Shown: one piece after another, positions 45,201-52,368 of the stretch
Numbering within the stretch: the first letter of the stretch is position 1
Layout: each line of letters opens with the position of its first letter
Origin: Acidobacteriaceae bacterium
Lineage (GTDB): Bacteria > Acidobacteriota > Terriglobia > Terriglobales > Acidobacteriaceae
Assembly: GCA_025352065.1 (NCBI GenBank)
Contig: JANXUC010000157.1
Coordinates: 1 to 64,000, forward strand
Direction: 5' to 3'
Length of the DNA: 64,000 nt
Notes under the pieces: generated by a model
Told to the model about the DNA's origin: nothing
The model's database searches: none
Seen by the model: only the letters and a program-made list of their open reading frames with translations
Made by a program: the position numbers and the translations under genes

Positions 45201-45425
45201 AAATTCGTCGCTGCCAGCCAGCTCTTCCAGGCTCCGCCAGTATTCGGGGCCCTGCGTGGATTCGAGCTCGGCGCGGACCGTCGCCAGATCAAGCGGCGCC
45301 GGAACTGGGGTACCGTTCGCCGCTGAGGCTCGCGCACCCTGCAATTGAATCAAAGGCGTGGCTTCGGCAGGCTTCTTGCCCGGGCAAACGTCTTCGCGTT
45401 TCTTGTTGTCAGCGTCCATCGTCAT
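42279..45425 (-). CDS. actB: Alternative Complex III subunit B, molybdopterin-like/4Fe-4S protein
   Basis: A 1048-residue protein. A Tat signal (SRRGFLQMMGASMALAGMTAC) lies at about residues 93-115, after a long N-terminal region. The middle is a molybdopterin-oxidoreductase-like domain that in ActB lacks the cofactor. The C-terminal 250 residues carry four ferredoxin-type clusters: CVGCNACMIACHSE, CMQCENAPCEQVC, RCIGTRYCSNNCP and CTYCIQR. These relay electrons between ActC and the cytochromes. Length and order match known ActB. Confidence 0.92.
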   Translation of the reverse strand: MTMDADNKKREDVCPGKKPAEATPLIQLQGARASAANGTPVPAPLDLATVRAELESTQGPEYWRSLEELAGSDEFRAMMHREFPKGSSEWLDSVSRRGFLQMMGASMALAGMTACTRQPLEQIVPYVKQPEDLVPGRPQYYASATMLGGYASPVLVESHMGRPTKIEGNPDHPASLGASDIFSQATVLEMYDPDRSQAPAYLGDVHSWKAFVEAIRIPMSGQKAVDGEGLRLLTPPISSPTLADQVRQLLQMYPKAKWHQYSPLHRDTVLAGSQMAFGQAVETQYKLENADVILSLDADFLSAGFPGSLRYTRDYASRRNPDGNMNRLYVVESVPSPTGVKAEHRLPLRASEIETFARGLAGTLGTGPSGVVSLSVEAGRYLEAVAADLEKHRGACVVIAGEHQPAVVHALAHAMNERLGNVGHTVVYTDPVYASPVDQTASLRELAQDLRAKKVDVLVVLGCNPVYDAPADLGLHDAIMDSGTTIHIHHGLYRDETAEICHWHVNSAHPLEAWSDGRAYDGSVCLVQPLIAPLYDGKSAHELLAALMGKSTITGYELVRAYWQGQSKSSDFETLWRKSVHDGFITGTQFAPKSVSLKAASFGSASNAAASDAAVEVNFRRDPCIYDGSFSNNGWMQELPKPMSKMTWDNPAWIGPAMATRLGLKSEDVVTLEVGGKKIDVPIWIQAGHPDNSITVFLGYGRRIAGRVGTGAGFNLYEVRTSDVSWTASGGKISKVGTTYKLATTQGYQTIETMTVNRPVMREGTLEEYKGNPKFAQEMTEAPERDFTLYPNVDYKDPNYNKLGYAWGMTIDMSSCVGCNACMIACHSENNIAVVGKEQVVHGRHMHWIRVDAYYQGNRDNPSAHFQPVPCMQCENAPCEQVCPVGATVHSTEGLNDMVYNRCIGTRYCSNNCPYKVRRFNFLLYQDWETPQFKMMRNPDVSIRSRGVMEKCTYCIQRITVARIDSEREDRAVRDGEIQTACQQACPAQAIVFGDQNNPESKVSKLKAQARNYGMLSELNTRPRTTYLAEIRNPNPELEMHMQHAERG

Positions 45426-45451
45426 TCGCCAGCCAAATCCTTCATCTCGAC

Positions 45452-45508
45452 TCAGGGGCTAAAGCCCTTGATTTCTTTGCCTTAACGCGGCGCTAAAGCC
45501 CCGCTCTA
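45452..45508. repeat. REP-like element in the actA-actB gap
   Basis: The words ggggctaaagccc (45455) and gcgctaaagccccgc (45490) repeat within an 89-bp intercistronic gap and can fold as small hairpins. Such units are frequent in acidobacterial intergenic regions in my memory. It could stabilise or adjust mRNA between actA and actB. Confidence 0.5.
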
Positions 45509-45514
45509 CCACGT

Positions 45515-46213
45515 TTACCGATGGCAGGTGGAACAGCTCGTAATATCGGTCACATTGCGCAAGTGGTACTTGGCGGTCAACGCCTTACCCAGGGCTTCCT
45601 GCTCGGTGTAAGCCACGTTATCGACAGTGACCGGCAGCTCTTCCGTCGGCTGCTTGTACTCCATATTGAAAACCTGATTCCGCGGCCGCAGAAACTTCTC
45701 CGGATTGCGGTGACATTCCAGGCACCACTCCATCTGAAGCGTGTTCGCCTGGTACATCAGAGGCATCTTGTCGACCGGGCCGTGGCAAGTATTGCAGCCC
45801 ACACCCTTGTTGATGTGAATGCTGTGATTGAAATAAACATAATCCGGTAAGTCGTTTAACTTGCTCCATACCAAAGACTTACCGCTGCGATAGCTTTCGC
45901 GCACCGGCTCCAGCATGGCGGCGTTCGTCCAAATCTGCGAATGGCAGTTGAAGCAGGTCTTGGTCGGAGGAATGTTCGCGTAAGCGCTGGTTTCCACGGA
46001 AGCGTGGCAATAGCGGCAATCGATGCCCAAGCCCGCTACATGATGTTGATGGCTGAACGGAACCGGCTGCGGCTTCGTAATACCCTGGTTGGTGATGTAG
46101 GGCGAGCGCTCAAACGCCATAAGCCCGGCAAATGCCGCGCCTCCCAGCACCAGAGCCACCAGGATGCTGGCCTTCGTGTAGAGATTCAGGCTGCGATGAA
46201 AGATCTGCGCCAT
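45515..46213 (-). CDS. actA: Alternative Complex III subunit A, pentaheme cytochrome c
   Basis: A 232-residue membrane-anchored multiheme cytochrome. One N-terminal helix (ASILVALVLGGAAFAGLMAF) is followed by five CxxCH motifs: CRYCH, CFNCH, CNTCH, CLECH and CSTCH (the last at the very end). This is the ActA layout. It begins the long act-cta operon, whose promoter should lie in 46214-46490. Confidence 0.92.
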   Translation of the reverse strand: MAQIFHRSLNLYTKASILVALVLGGAAFAGLMAFERSPYITNQGITKPQPVPFSHQHHVAGLGIDCRYCHASVETSAYANIPPTKTCFNCHSQIWTNAAMLEPVRESYRSGKSLVWSKLNDLPDYVYFNHSIHINKGVGCNTCHGPVDKMPLMYQANTLQMEWCLECHRNPEKFLRPRNQVFNMEYKQPTEELPVTVDNVAYTEQEALGKALTAKYHLRNVTDITSCSTCHR

Positions 46214-46294
46214 ACTTGCAAGAATTCCTGAATTATAAAGTGGGAAACAAGTTCCCGGAACGAGTCCTTATTTATCAACAAGCCCTAGACAGCA

Positions 46295-46362
46295 ATCACA
46301 CCAACTCAGTACTGCAAAATTCGCGTAAAGACCTGTTGTGTATTGGTGTGATCGTCGTCACT
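46295..46362. promoter_or_regulatory. Candidate CRP/FNR-type site and inverted repeat upstream of actA
   Basis: TGTGA-TCGTCG-TCACT at 46347-46362 matches the CRP-family core TGTGA-N6-TCACA at nine of ten bases. It overlaps a 10-bp inverted repeat, ATCACACCAA (46295-46304) and TTGGTGTGAT (46343-46352). Both are 82-149 bp upstream of actA in the 277-bp gap after the aldehyde dehydrogenase gene. A CRP/FNR-like regulator could link respiration to oxygen or redox state. This is motif-level evidence only. Confidence 0.45.
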
Positions 46363-46490
46363 CGAACTGGTGATTATAAACAGGCGCGCAAAGATTTGTC
46401 TTGTGATTTTTCGAAATTAACAAATGTTGTTTTCGCAACGGGAAAGAATTTCTTCTATCGCAGCCCAACCGCGGGCAATTTTGCCGGAAT

Positions 46491-47936
46491 TTATCGCAGA
46501 TTCATTGCTAAAATTCGCGGCTCAGTCATGTCTTCCATCGCGTAACGCAGACCTTCGCGTCCGAGACCGGAATCTTTCACGCCGCCATACGGCATGTGAT
46601 CCACCCGGAAACTGGGCACTTCGCCCGCCATAACCCCACCGACTTCGAGTTCATCGTAAGCCTGAAAAATTCGTTTGGCGTCGCGCGTAAAGATTCCCGC
46701 CTGCAGGCCGTAGTCGGAATCGTTAATACGGCGCAAGGCTTCTTCAAACTGATCGTAAGGTTCGACTGTAACCACAGGTGCAAACAGTTCTTTGCAGTTC
46801 ACCTTCATATCCGGCTGCGTGTTGGTCAGAACGGTCGGCTCCAAGAAAGGCCCCTTGCGGTTGCCCCCGCAGAGCAGGCGCGCGCCTTTAGCGACGGCTT
46901 CCTGCACCCAATCAGCCGCGCGAATCGCATCCGCCTCGCGAATCAGCGGACCTAAATCGGTGGATTCTTCGAGCGGATCGCCGGATCGAAGCTTTTGCAC
47001 GCCCGCGACCAGCAGCTCGGTAAATTTGCCGTACACAGTTCGTTCGACCAGTATGCGCTGCACCGAAATGCATGTCTGACCTGCGTAAGTGTATCCACCG
47101 ACAACACATCGTTCCGCTGCGTAAGCGAGATCGGTGTCGCTGTGAACGATCACGCCCGCGTTGCCGCCCAACTCCAGCGCGACTTTCTTGCGGCCCGAGC
47201 GACTCTTGATGCTCCAGCCCACGGGAGCGCTGCCCGTGAAACTGACCATTTTGAGACGGTCGTCTTCGACCAACGTGCTGGTATCGTCGTTCGAAAGCAG
47301 GATCACATTGAGACCGCCGTCCGGCCATCCAGCCTGCTGTACGACCTCGCCCAGCATCAGGGAGCACATAGGTGTCTGAGGAGCTGGCTTGAGCACCATG
47401 GGGCATCCACACGCGATGGCGGGAGCAACCTTGTGAGCCACGAGGTTGAGAGGGAAATTGAAAGGCGTAATTCCCAAAATGGGACCAATCGGGAATCTTT
47501 TTACAATCGACCAACGCCCCGCCGTGTATTCCTGCCAGTCGAGTGGAAGGTATTCGCCATACTGGCGCGTGCTTTCTTCAGCCGCAACCTGGAAGGTGAA
47601 GACAGCGCGGTCAACTTCGGTTCGCGCGACCTTGATGGGCTTACCTGCTTCCAGGCAGATCATGTGCGCAAATTCTTCTTTGCGCGCCACAATCCCTTGC
47701 GCTATTGCACGCAGCACGCGTTGACGCTCAAAGGCAGGAAGGCGGCGCGTCGTGCCGAAGGCCGCAATGGAGGCGGCAACGGCCTTTTCCGCATGCTGCC
47801 TCGTTGCCATCCAGGTGCGACTGACCACGCTGTGATCGTAAGGGGAGAGGACTTCGTGCGGAGTACCCTCCTCGTACCACTTGCCTCCGATAAGAAATCC
47901 GCGCGTTGAAACGGCAGCTTCCGTGAGCGATGCCAT
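46491..47936 (-). CDS. NAD(P)-dependent aldehyde dehydrogenase
   Basis: A 481-residue ALDH-superfamily enzyme. ATG at 47936 is preceded by GGAGG. Motifs are PFNFPLNLVAHKVAPAIACG, ELGGNAGVIVHSD (general-base Glu) and YAGQTCISVQRILV (catalytic Cys). FAPVVTVEPYDQFEEAL lies near the end. Among ALDHs it is like the glyceraldehyde-3-phosphate/lactaldehyde/succinate-semialdehyde group, but the substrate cannot be fixed. It stands alone. Confidence 0.9.
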   Translation of the reverse strand: MASLTEAAVSTRGFLIGGKWYEEGTPHEVLSPYDHSVVSRTWMATRQHAEKAVAASIAAFGTTRRLPAFERQRVLRAIAQGIVARKEEFAHMICLEAGKPIKVARTEVDRAVFTFQVAAEESTRQYGEYLPLDWQEYTAGRWSIVKRFPIGPILGITPFNFPLNLVAHKVAPAIACGCPMVLKPAPQTPMCSLMLGEVVQQAGWPDGGLNVILLSNDDTSTLVEDDRLKMVSFTGSAPVGWSIKSRSGRKKVALELGGNAGVIVHSDTDLAYAAERCVVGGYTYAGQTCISVQRILVERTVYGKFTELLVAGVQKLRSGDPLEESTDLGPLIREADAIRAADWVQEAVAKGARLLCGGNRKGPFLEPTVLTNTQPDMKVNCKELFAPVVTVEPYDQFEEALRRINDSDYGLQAGIFTRDAKRIFQAYDELEVGGVMAGEVPSFRVDHMPYGGVKDSGLGREGLRYAMEDMTEPRILAMNLR

Positions 47937-48050
47937 GAGAGCCTCCAAAAGTATGAAGATTCATTATAGGCGCGCGTTGACAAGGTCGCAGCGAGAAGAG
48001 CGGCAGCGAAAGTAGACAGGGCGTGTTGCTGCAAATACGTTCAACCGCAA

Positions 48051-48130
48051 TTGTCATTCCGAAGCGCAGCGAGGAATCTCTTTCAACCCCGACACTCATG
48101 CCCGCGATAGGGATTCCTCGCTGCGCTCTT
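48051..48130. repeat. MITE-like inverted repeat interrupting an amidohydrolase remnant
   Basis: Left arm ttgtcattccgaagcgcagcgaggaatc and right arm gggattcctcgctgcgctc are inverted copies around roughly 25 bases. The right arm lacks its outer ggaatgacaa; at that point the sequence becomes codons of an amidohydrolase gene (48269 downward). The junction suggests insertion followed by loss of the gene's remainder. Confidence 0.75.
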
Positions 48131-48269
48131 GATCGGCGAGATATTTTCCCGCACGCACGTCGAGCAAGCGGCCAGCATGAATTAACGCGATCTTCGCTGA
48201 GCTTGACTGGGCTTCGAGAAAAAGCGTCGGAAACAAGAGCAGGGCGAGGAGCAAGCACCTTCGCGGCAT
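48096..48269 (-). pseudogene. Amidohydrolase N-terminus truncated at a repeat
   Basis: ATG at 48269, with AAGGAG upstream, encodes a signal peptide (LLLALLLFPTLFLEAQ). AKIALIHAGRLLDVRAGKYLADQ follows, which I recognise as the start of secreted imidazolonepropionase-like amidohydrolases. Immediately afterwards come ERSEESLSRA and a stop, codons that belong to the MITE-like repeat. The 350 or more residues of the metal-dependent barrel (HxH and so on) are absent here and nearby. It is therefore a remnant, at most making a 57-residue exported peptide. Confidence 0.75.
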
Positions 48270-48341
48270 GAGAACTCCTTAGGATTCGAGGCACTGATGC
48301 TAACAAAGATTCAAGGGGCTACAGCTTGTTTCATCAATATA

Positions 48342-48431
48342 CTTGTCCTTCTGAGAGCGGCGAAGAATCCCTATTGTGGCCAACAGTCTCGGAGTTCATA
48401 GGGATTCTTCGCGGCGCTGAGAAGGACAAAG
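48342..48431. repeat. MITE-like inverted repeat with ~32-bp arms
   Basis: Left arm starts cttgtccttctgag and right arm ends ctgagaaggacaaag. Inner parts are cgaagaatccctat and atagggattcttcg. The arms are almost perfectly inverted around about 23 bases. It is a compact hairpin unit with no coding capacity. Similar units lie at 32392 and 48051. Confidence 0.8.
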
Positions 48432-48452
48432 TCTGTTTGAGGAATGAACTTC

Positions 48453-48489
48453 AGAAAAAAAAGCCTCGGACATAAGTGTCCGAGGCTTT
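48453..48489 (-). terminator. Intrinsic terminator of the helicase gene
   Basis: AAGCCTCGGACA (48461-48472) and TGTCCGAGGCTT (48477-48488) form a 12-bp perfect stem with a 4-base loop. On the minus strand it is followed by a run of eight T. It lies 32 bp past the helicase stop. Confidence 0.9.
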
Positions 48490-48520
48490 GAGTTTGCAGT
48501 CTGGTTAAAACCGAAAATGC

Positions 48521-49951
48521 CTAGTTCGACATTCTGGCTTGCAGAACCTCTCCCGGCATACGCGACATTCTGCCTTTGGGGGCGGAATCGCTGTGTTGCG
48601 CAGGCGCGTGTTGCGCGGGAGCATGCTTGCGAGCCGCGTGACGAGCCGGAGCATGTTCCGATTTCGAACGACGCGACGGCACGGTCCCGGCGTAACCACG
48701 ACGCTCAGAAGAGGGCCGCGCATGCGAAGGTCGTGCGTGCGAGGACCGCTCGTGATCCGTGGGTTCTATTTCAAAACTAGGGCGACCCGAAGCGGTCGAT
48801 CGTTCGCCACCCGACCGTTCACGATCCGAGGCCGCTGAAGCGTGATCGGAAATCTTGCGCTCCATTTTGATACCGAGCGTGCGTTCCAACTGGCTGAGTT
48901 CCGAACGCTGTTCGCGAGCGAAAAGCGTGGAAGCCACACCAGTAGCGCCAGCGCGACCCGTGCGGCCGACGCGGTGAATGAAGTTCTCCGCGACTTCCGG
49001 CAGGTCATAGTTAATGACGTGAACGATATCTTCCACGTGAATGCCACGCGAAGCGAGGTCGGTGGCTACCAATATCTGATAACGGCCTTCCTGAAACCCA
49101 GCCAGAGCTGCGTTACGCTGCGCCTGCGAGCGGTCGCCGTGAATCATAGCGGCGGCAAAACCTTCCCGAGCCAGATTCTTGGCAACGCGCTCTGTTCCGC
49201 GTTTGGTACGGGCGAAAACCAGACAGCGTCCCGACTCCTTCGAGAGGAGGCGTTCGAGAGCTTCCTGCTTGCGGTCGGCGGGCACTTCAAAAGCCTGTAT
49301 GCGAACGCTCTCCGCTGGCTTCGATTGCGATCCGAAGCTGAGGCGAACAGGCTCACGCATGTAGTCGTTCACCAGGCGCGCAGCTGAGGCTTCCAGGGTT
49401 GCCGAAAAGCACATCGTCTGGCGATCCTTCGGAAGAATCGAAACGATGCGCTTGATGGCAGGCAGAAAGCCCATGTCCAGCATGCGGTCCGCTTCGTCCA
49501 GGACGAGCGTGCGCAGCCCACGGAATAGAATCAGGCCGCGATCAAGGAAATCTTCGAGGCGTCCCGGGGTGGCGACGATCAGGCGTGCGCCTTTGCGCAA
49601 GCTGGCAATCTGCGCGCGTTCCGCCAGACCGCCGACGACGAGCGCCGGGGGCGTTAGCTGCGAACCACGTAGTTGGTTATAGACCTCGGTCACTTGCATC
49701 GCGAGTTCTCGGGTTGGAACCAACACCAGCGCGGTAATGCCCGGAGTATTTTTGGCCAGCATCTGCTCGATGATGGGAATGATGAACGCCAGCGTTTTGC
49801 CGGTTCCGGTTTGCGCCAGGGCGAGCACGTCCTTACCTTGCAGCAGGACGGGAATCGCGGCGGCTTGCACCGGGGTTGGGGTTACGAACTTGGCTAGGGC
49901 AATTTGTTTTTGGGTGTAGGGGGAGAGCGGTAGTTCTGAAAAATTCTGCAT
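48521..49951 (-). CDS. DEAD-box RNA helicase, RhlE-like, with basic low-complexity tail
   Basis: A 476-residue ATP-dependent RNA helicase. Helicase motifs in order are AQTGTGKT (Walker A), PTRELA, DEAD, SAT, RGIHVEDIVHVINYD and HRVGRTGRAG. The core ends at about residue 365. The remaining 110 residues are Arg/Ser/His/Ala-rich with near repeats (HARPSHARPSSERRG, HAPARHAARKHAPAQHAPAQH, read in parts) and should bind RNA non-specifically. Such proteins aid ribosome assembly and mRNA turnover, often in the cold. The 385-bp upstream gap allows a long 5' UTR. Confidence 0.9.
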   Translation of the reverse strand: MQNFSELPLSPYTQKQIALAKFVTPTPVQAAAIPVLLQGKDVLALAQTGTGKTLAFIIPIIEQMLAKNTPGITALVLVPTRELAMQVTEVYNQLRGSQLTPPALVVGGLAERAQIASLRKGARLIVATPGRLEDFLDRGLILFRGLRTLVLDEADRMLDMGFLPAIKRIVSILPKDRQTMCFSATLEASAARLVNDYMREPVRLSFGSQSKPAESVRIQAFEVPADRKQEALERLLSKESGRCLVFARTKRGTERVAKNLAREGFAAAMIHGDRSQAQRNAALAGFQEGRYQILVATDLASRGIHVEDIVHVINYDLPEVAENFIHRVGRTGRAGATGVASTLFAREQRSELSQLERTLGIKMERKISDHASAASDRERSGGERSTASGRPSFEIEPTDHERSSHARPSHARPSSERRGYAGTVPSRRSKSEHAPARHAARKHAPAQHAPAQHSDSAPKGRMSRMPGEVLQARMSN

Positions 49952-50336
49952 TGATCCTGTTCTTTACTGGCGGAAGCATGGCAGCGCGCACAGAGGCTTC
50001 CGGGCGAGCGGCAACTAGCAAATGCCAGTCTTAAGTGTTTTAGATTTAGTTACGCTTCAAGACGTACGGTGGGGACTCAGGAGGCGGGAATTCTCAGTCA
50101 CGTGCAAGAACCAGAAGTCTCACCACTCAAACCGCTGAATTAAGCGTGATTACAGCTTAGCATAGGGGATGGCGGATTGCACCTGAAATCGTGCGCTGGG
50201 GATAATCTTTTAGTAACCTTTGGGGAGCGGCCTTTGAAGATTGACGCGATCCGCAATCACGTAGGCTAGCCGCCTCGCCTGGCCTCGGGCGAAGCCCGAG
50301 GCTCATTCAGAAATCCCGCAGTATATAAAAGATCCA
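49952..50336. other. Divergent intergenic region with a strong hairpin
   Basis: 385 bp between the helicase (minus) and amidase (plus) genes. A perfect hairpin, GCCTCGGGC-GAA-GCCCGAGGC, lies at 50282-50302, 34 bp before the amidase ATG. It could be part of the amidase leader or a REP unit. No other feature was found. Confidence 0.6.
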
Positions 50337-51731
50337 ATGCGAATCACCGAAGCCAGCGAACGCTTGCGCAGCCGGGAAATTTCTCCCGTTGAATTGACGC
50401 AGGCGTGTTTGCGGAAGATCGAAGAGTTGAATCCCACATTGAACGCGTTTATTACCGTGACTGCGGAAAGCGCACTGGCCGAAGCTCGCGCAGCGGAGCA
50501 AGAGATGGCTTCCGGCAACTGGCGCGGGCCGCTGCATGGAATTCCGATTGCGCTCAAAGACAACATCGACACCGCCGGAGTTCGGACGACGGCTGGGAGC
50601 AATTTGTTCCAGAATCGTATTCCTACAGAAGATGCGGAAGTGGTCCGCTTGTTGAAAGCCGCGGGAGCTGTGTTCCTGGGCAAGACCAACATGCATGAGT
50701 TCGCTTACGGAGGCAGTTCGGTCATCAGCGCGTTTGGACCGGTGCGCAATCCGTGGAATCCAGAAAAAATCACTGGCGGGTCATCAGGAGGGTCCGCCGC
50801 AGCCGTGGCTTCCGGCATGTGTCTGGCCGCGATTGGAACCGATACGGCTGGCTCGATTCGCGAACCGGCGTCGCTCTGCGGAGTGGTTGGGCTGAAGCCG
50901 ACCTACGGACGCGTCAGCAGTCGCGGAGTGATTCCATTGTCGACATCACTGGATCACACCGGACTGATCACGCAATGCGTGGAAGACGCTGCGATTATTC
51001 TCCAATTCATTGCGGGTTACGATCCTCGCGATCCCACTAGCGCTAATATTCCAAAAAGCAATTTGAACATCGCACAGCTACGCGATATGTCAAGTCTTCG
51101 GATCGGCGTGGCGACAGACTTGTTCTGGAAAGGATTGCCTCCGGAGATCGAAAGCGCTGCAACTTCGGCGCTGAACACGCTCAGCAAGCTCGGCCGCTCG
51201 ACCGAAGAAATCTCACTAACCTGCGATACCGATCGCACCCTGCAGATTGCAGAAGCTTGGCACTATCACAAGGAGTTTGTGGCCAAGTCTCCCGAGCTCT
51301 ATCAGGCGGAGACGTTGCGAAGAATTCGCACGGGCGAGAAAGTCCAGGACTCCGTATATCAGGAAAAACTTGCGGAGCAGCGGGAGATTCGCCGCAGCAT
51401 CGGGAGTGTCTTCGACAAGATAGACCTGCTGGTCACGCCAACCGTGCCCGCGTTCGCAGCAGGCATACAGGGGGTACTCGACCATCCCGAAACCCTGCGT
51501 CCACTGGAAGTCGAACTCCTCCGGAACACTCGACCCTTCAACGTTTGGGGATTGCCCGCCATTTCCCTGCCCTGCGGTTTCACGCAAAATGGCATGCCCA
51601 TCGGCGTTCAGATCAGCGCGGCGCCGTGGCGCGAGGATTTAGTGTTAGCAGCGGCTCAAGCCTACGAACAAGCAACGAACTGGACGCGAACGCTGCCTTT
51701 GATCGGTAGGGGAGTCCGAGTTCAGCCTTGA
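50337..51731 (+). CDS. Amidase-signature family enzyme (GatA-like)
   Basis: A 464-residue amidase with the Ser-cisSer-Lys triad visible: Lys 74 (ALKDN), Ser 149 (TGGSSGGS) and Ser 173 (GTDTAGSIREPAS). The fold and length match the amidase-signature family, including GatA and stand-alone amidases. gatB and gatC are not next to it, so a separate amidase (acyl amide or allophanate type) is as likely as GatA. It runs convergent with purN and overlaps it by 10 bp at the 3' ends. Confidence 0.85.
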   Translation: MRITEASERLRSREISPVELTQACLRKIEELNPTLNAFITVTAESALAEARAAEQEMASGNWRGPLHGIPIALKDNIDTAGVRTTAGSNLFQNRIPTEDAEVVRLLKAAGAVFLGKTNMHEFAYGGSSVISAFGPVRNPWNPEKITGGSSGGSAAAVASGMCLAAIGTDTAGSIREPASLCGVVGLKPTYGRVSSRGVIPLSTSLDHTGLITQCVEDAAIILQFIAGYDPRDPTSANIPKSNLNIAQLRDMSSLRIGVATDLFWKGLPPEIESAATSALNTLSKLGRSTEEISLTCDTDRTLQIAEAWHYHKEFVAKSPELYQAETLRRIRTGEKVQDSVYQEKLAEQREIRRSIGSVFDKIDLLVTPTVPAFAAGIQGVLDHPETLRPLEVELLRNTRPFNVWGLPAISLPCGFTQNGMPIGVQISAAPWREDLVLAAAQAYEQATNWTRTLPLIGRGVRVQP

Positions 51732-52324
51732 ATTAAGCGTCGCCCAGCGACCTTGTAGCGACCGCCGAGCACGATATTGATGGCTTCGCTGTAAGCAACG
51801 TGTTCCTGCTCTAGAATACGCGCTGCAAGCGTACGGTCGTCGTCGGTATCGAGCACAGGAACCGTCTTCTGTAGAATGATCGCGCCATGATCGAGCTGCT
51901 CGTCCACAAAATGCACGGTGCACCCTGAGACTTTTACTCCGTAGTCGAAGGCCTGCTTCTGCGCGTCGAGTCCGGGAAACGCAGGCAACAACGACGGATG
52001 GATGTTGAGAATCCGCTGCGGAAACTGCTGTACAAGCCACGGCGACAGCAGGCGCAAGTAGCCTGCGAGGCAAATCCACTCCACACTATTCTCTTTGAGC
52101 GCCGCAACAACCGCGCGGTCGTGCTCTTCCCGAGGAACGCCCTTCGAAGGAATAACGAGAGCCTTAATTCCTCGCTGCTTCGCGGTTTCAATTCCGGCGA
52201 CATCCGCTTTGTTCGAGATCACCACCGCAATCCGCGCATTCGGAATTCGCACCGCGTCGATGCTATCCGCAATGGCGATGAAGTTGGAACCGCGTCCGGA
52301 AAGGAGAATGCCGAGGTTGTGCAT
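51722..52324 (-). CDS. purN: Phosphoribosylglycinamide formyltransferase
   Basis: A 200-residue enzyme that transfers formyl from 10-formyl-THF to GAR in purine synthesis. It has the N-terminal ILLSGRGSNFIAI, LAGYLRLLS, NIHPSLLPAFPG and HFVDEQLDHGAII (His and Asp of the active site). It is 44 bp downstream of purM in the same direction, as often seen. Confidence 0.94.
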   Translation of the reverse strand: MHNLGILLSGRGSNFIAIADSIDAVRIPNARIAVVISNKADVAGIETAKQRGIKALVIPSKGVPREEHDRAVVAALKENSVEWICLAGYLRLLSPWLVQQFPQRILNIHPSLLPAFPGLDAQKQAFDYGVKVSGCTVHFVDEQLDHGAIILQKTVPVLDTDDDRTLAARILEQEHVAYSEAINIVLGGRYKVAGRRLIQG

Positions 52325-52368
52325 GAGGGAGCTGCTAGCGACTAGCCGCTAGCTCAATTGAAGAATTT

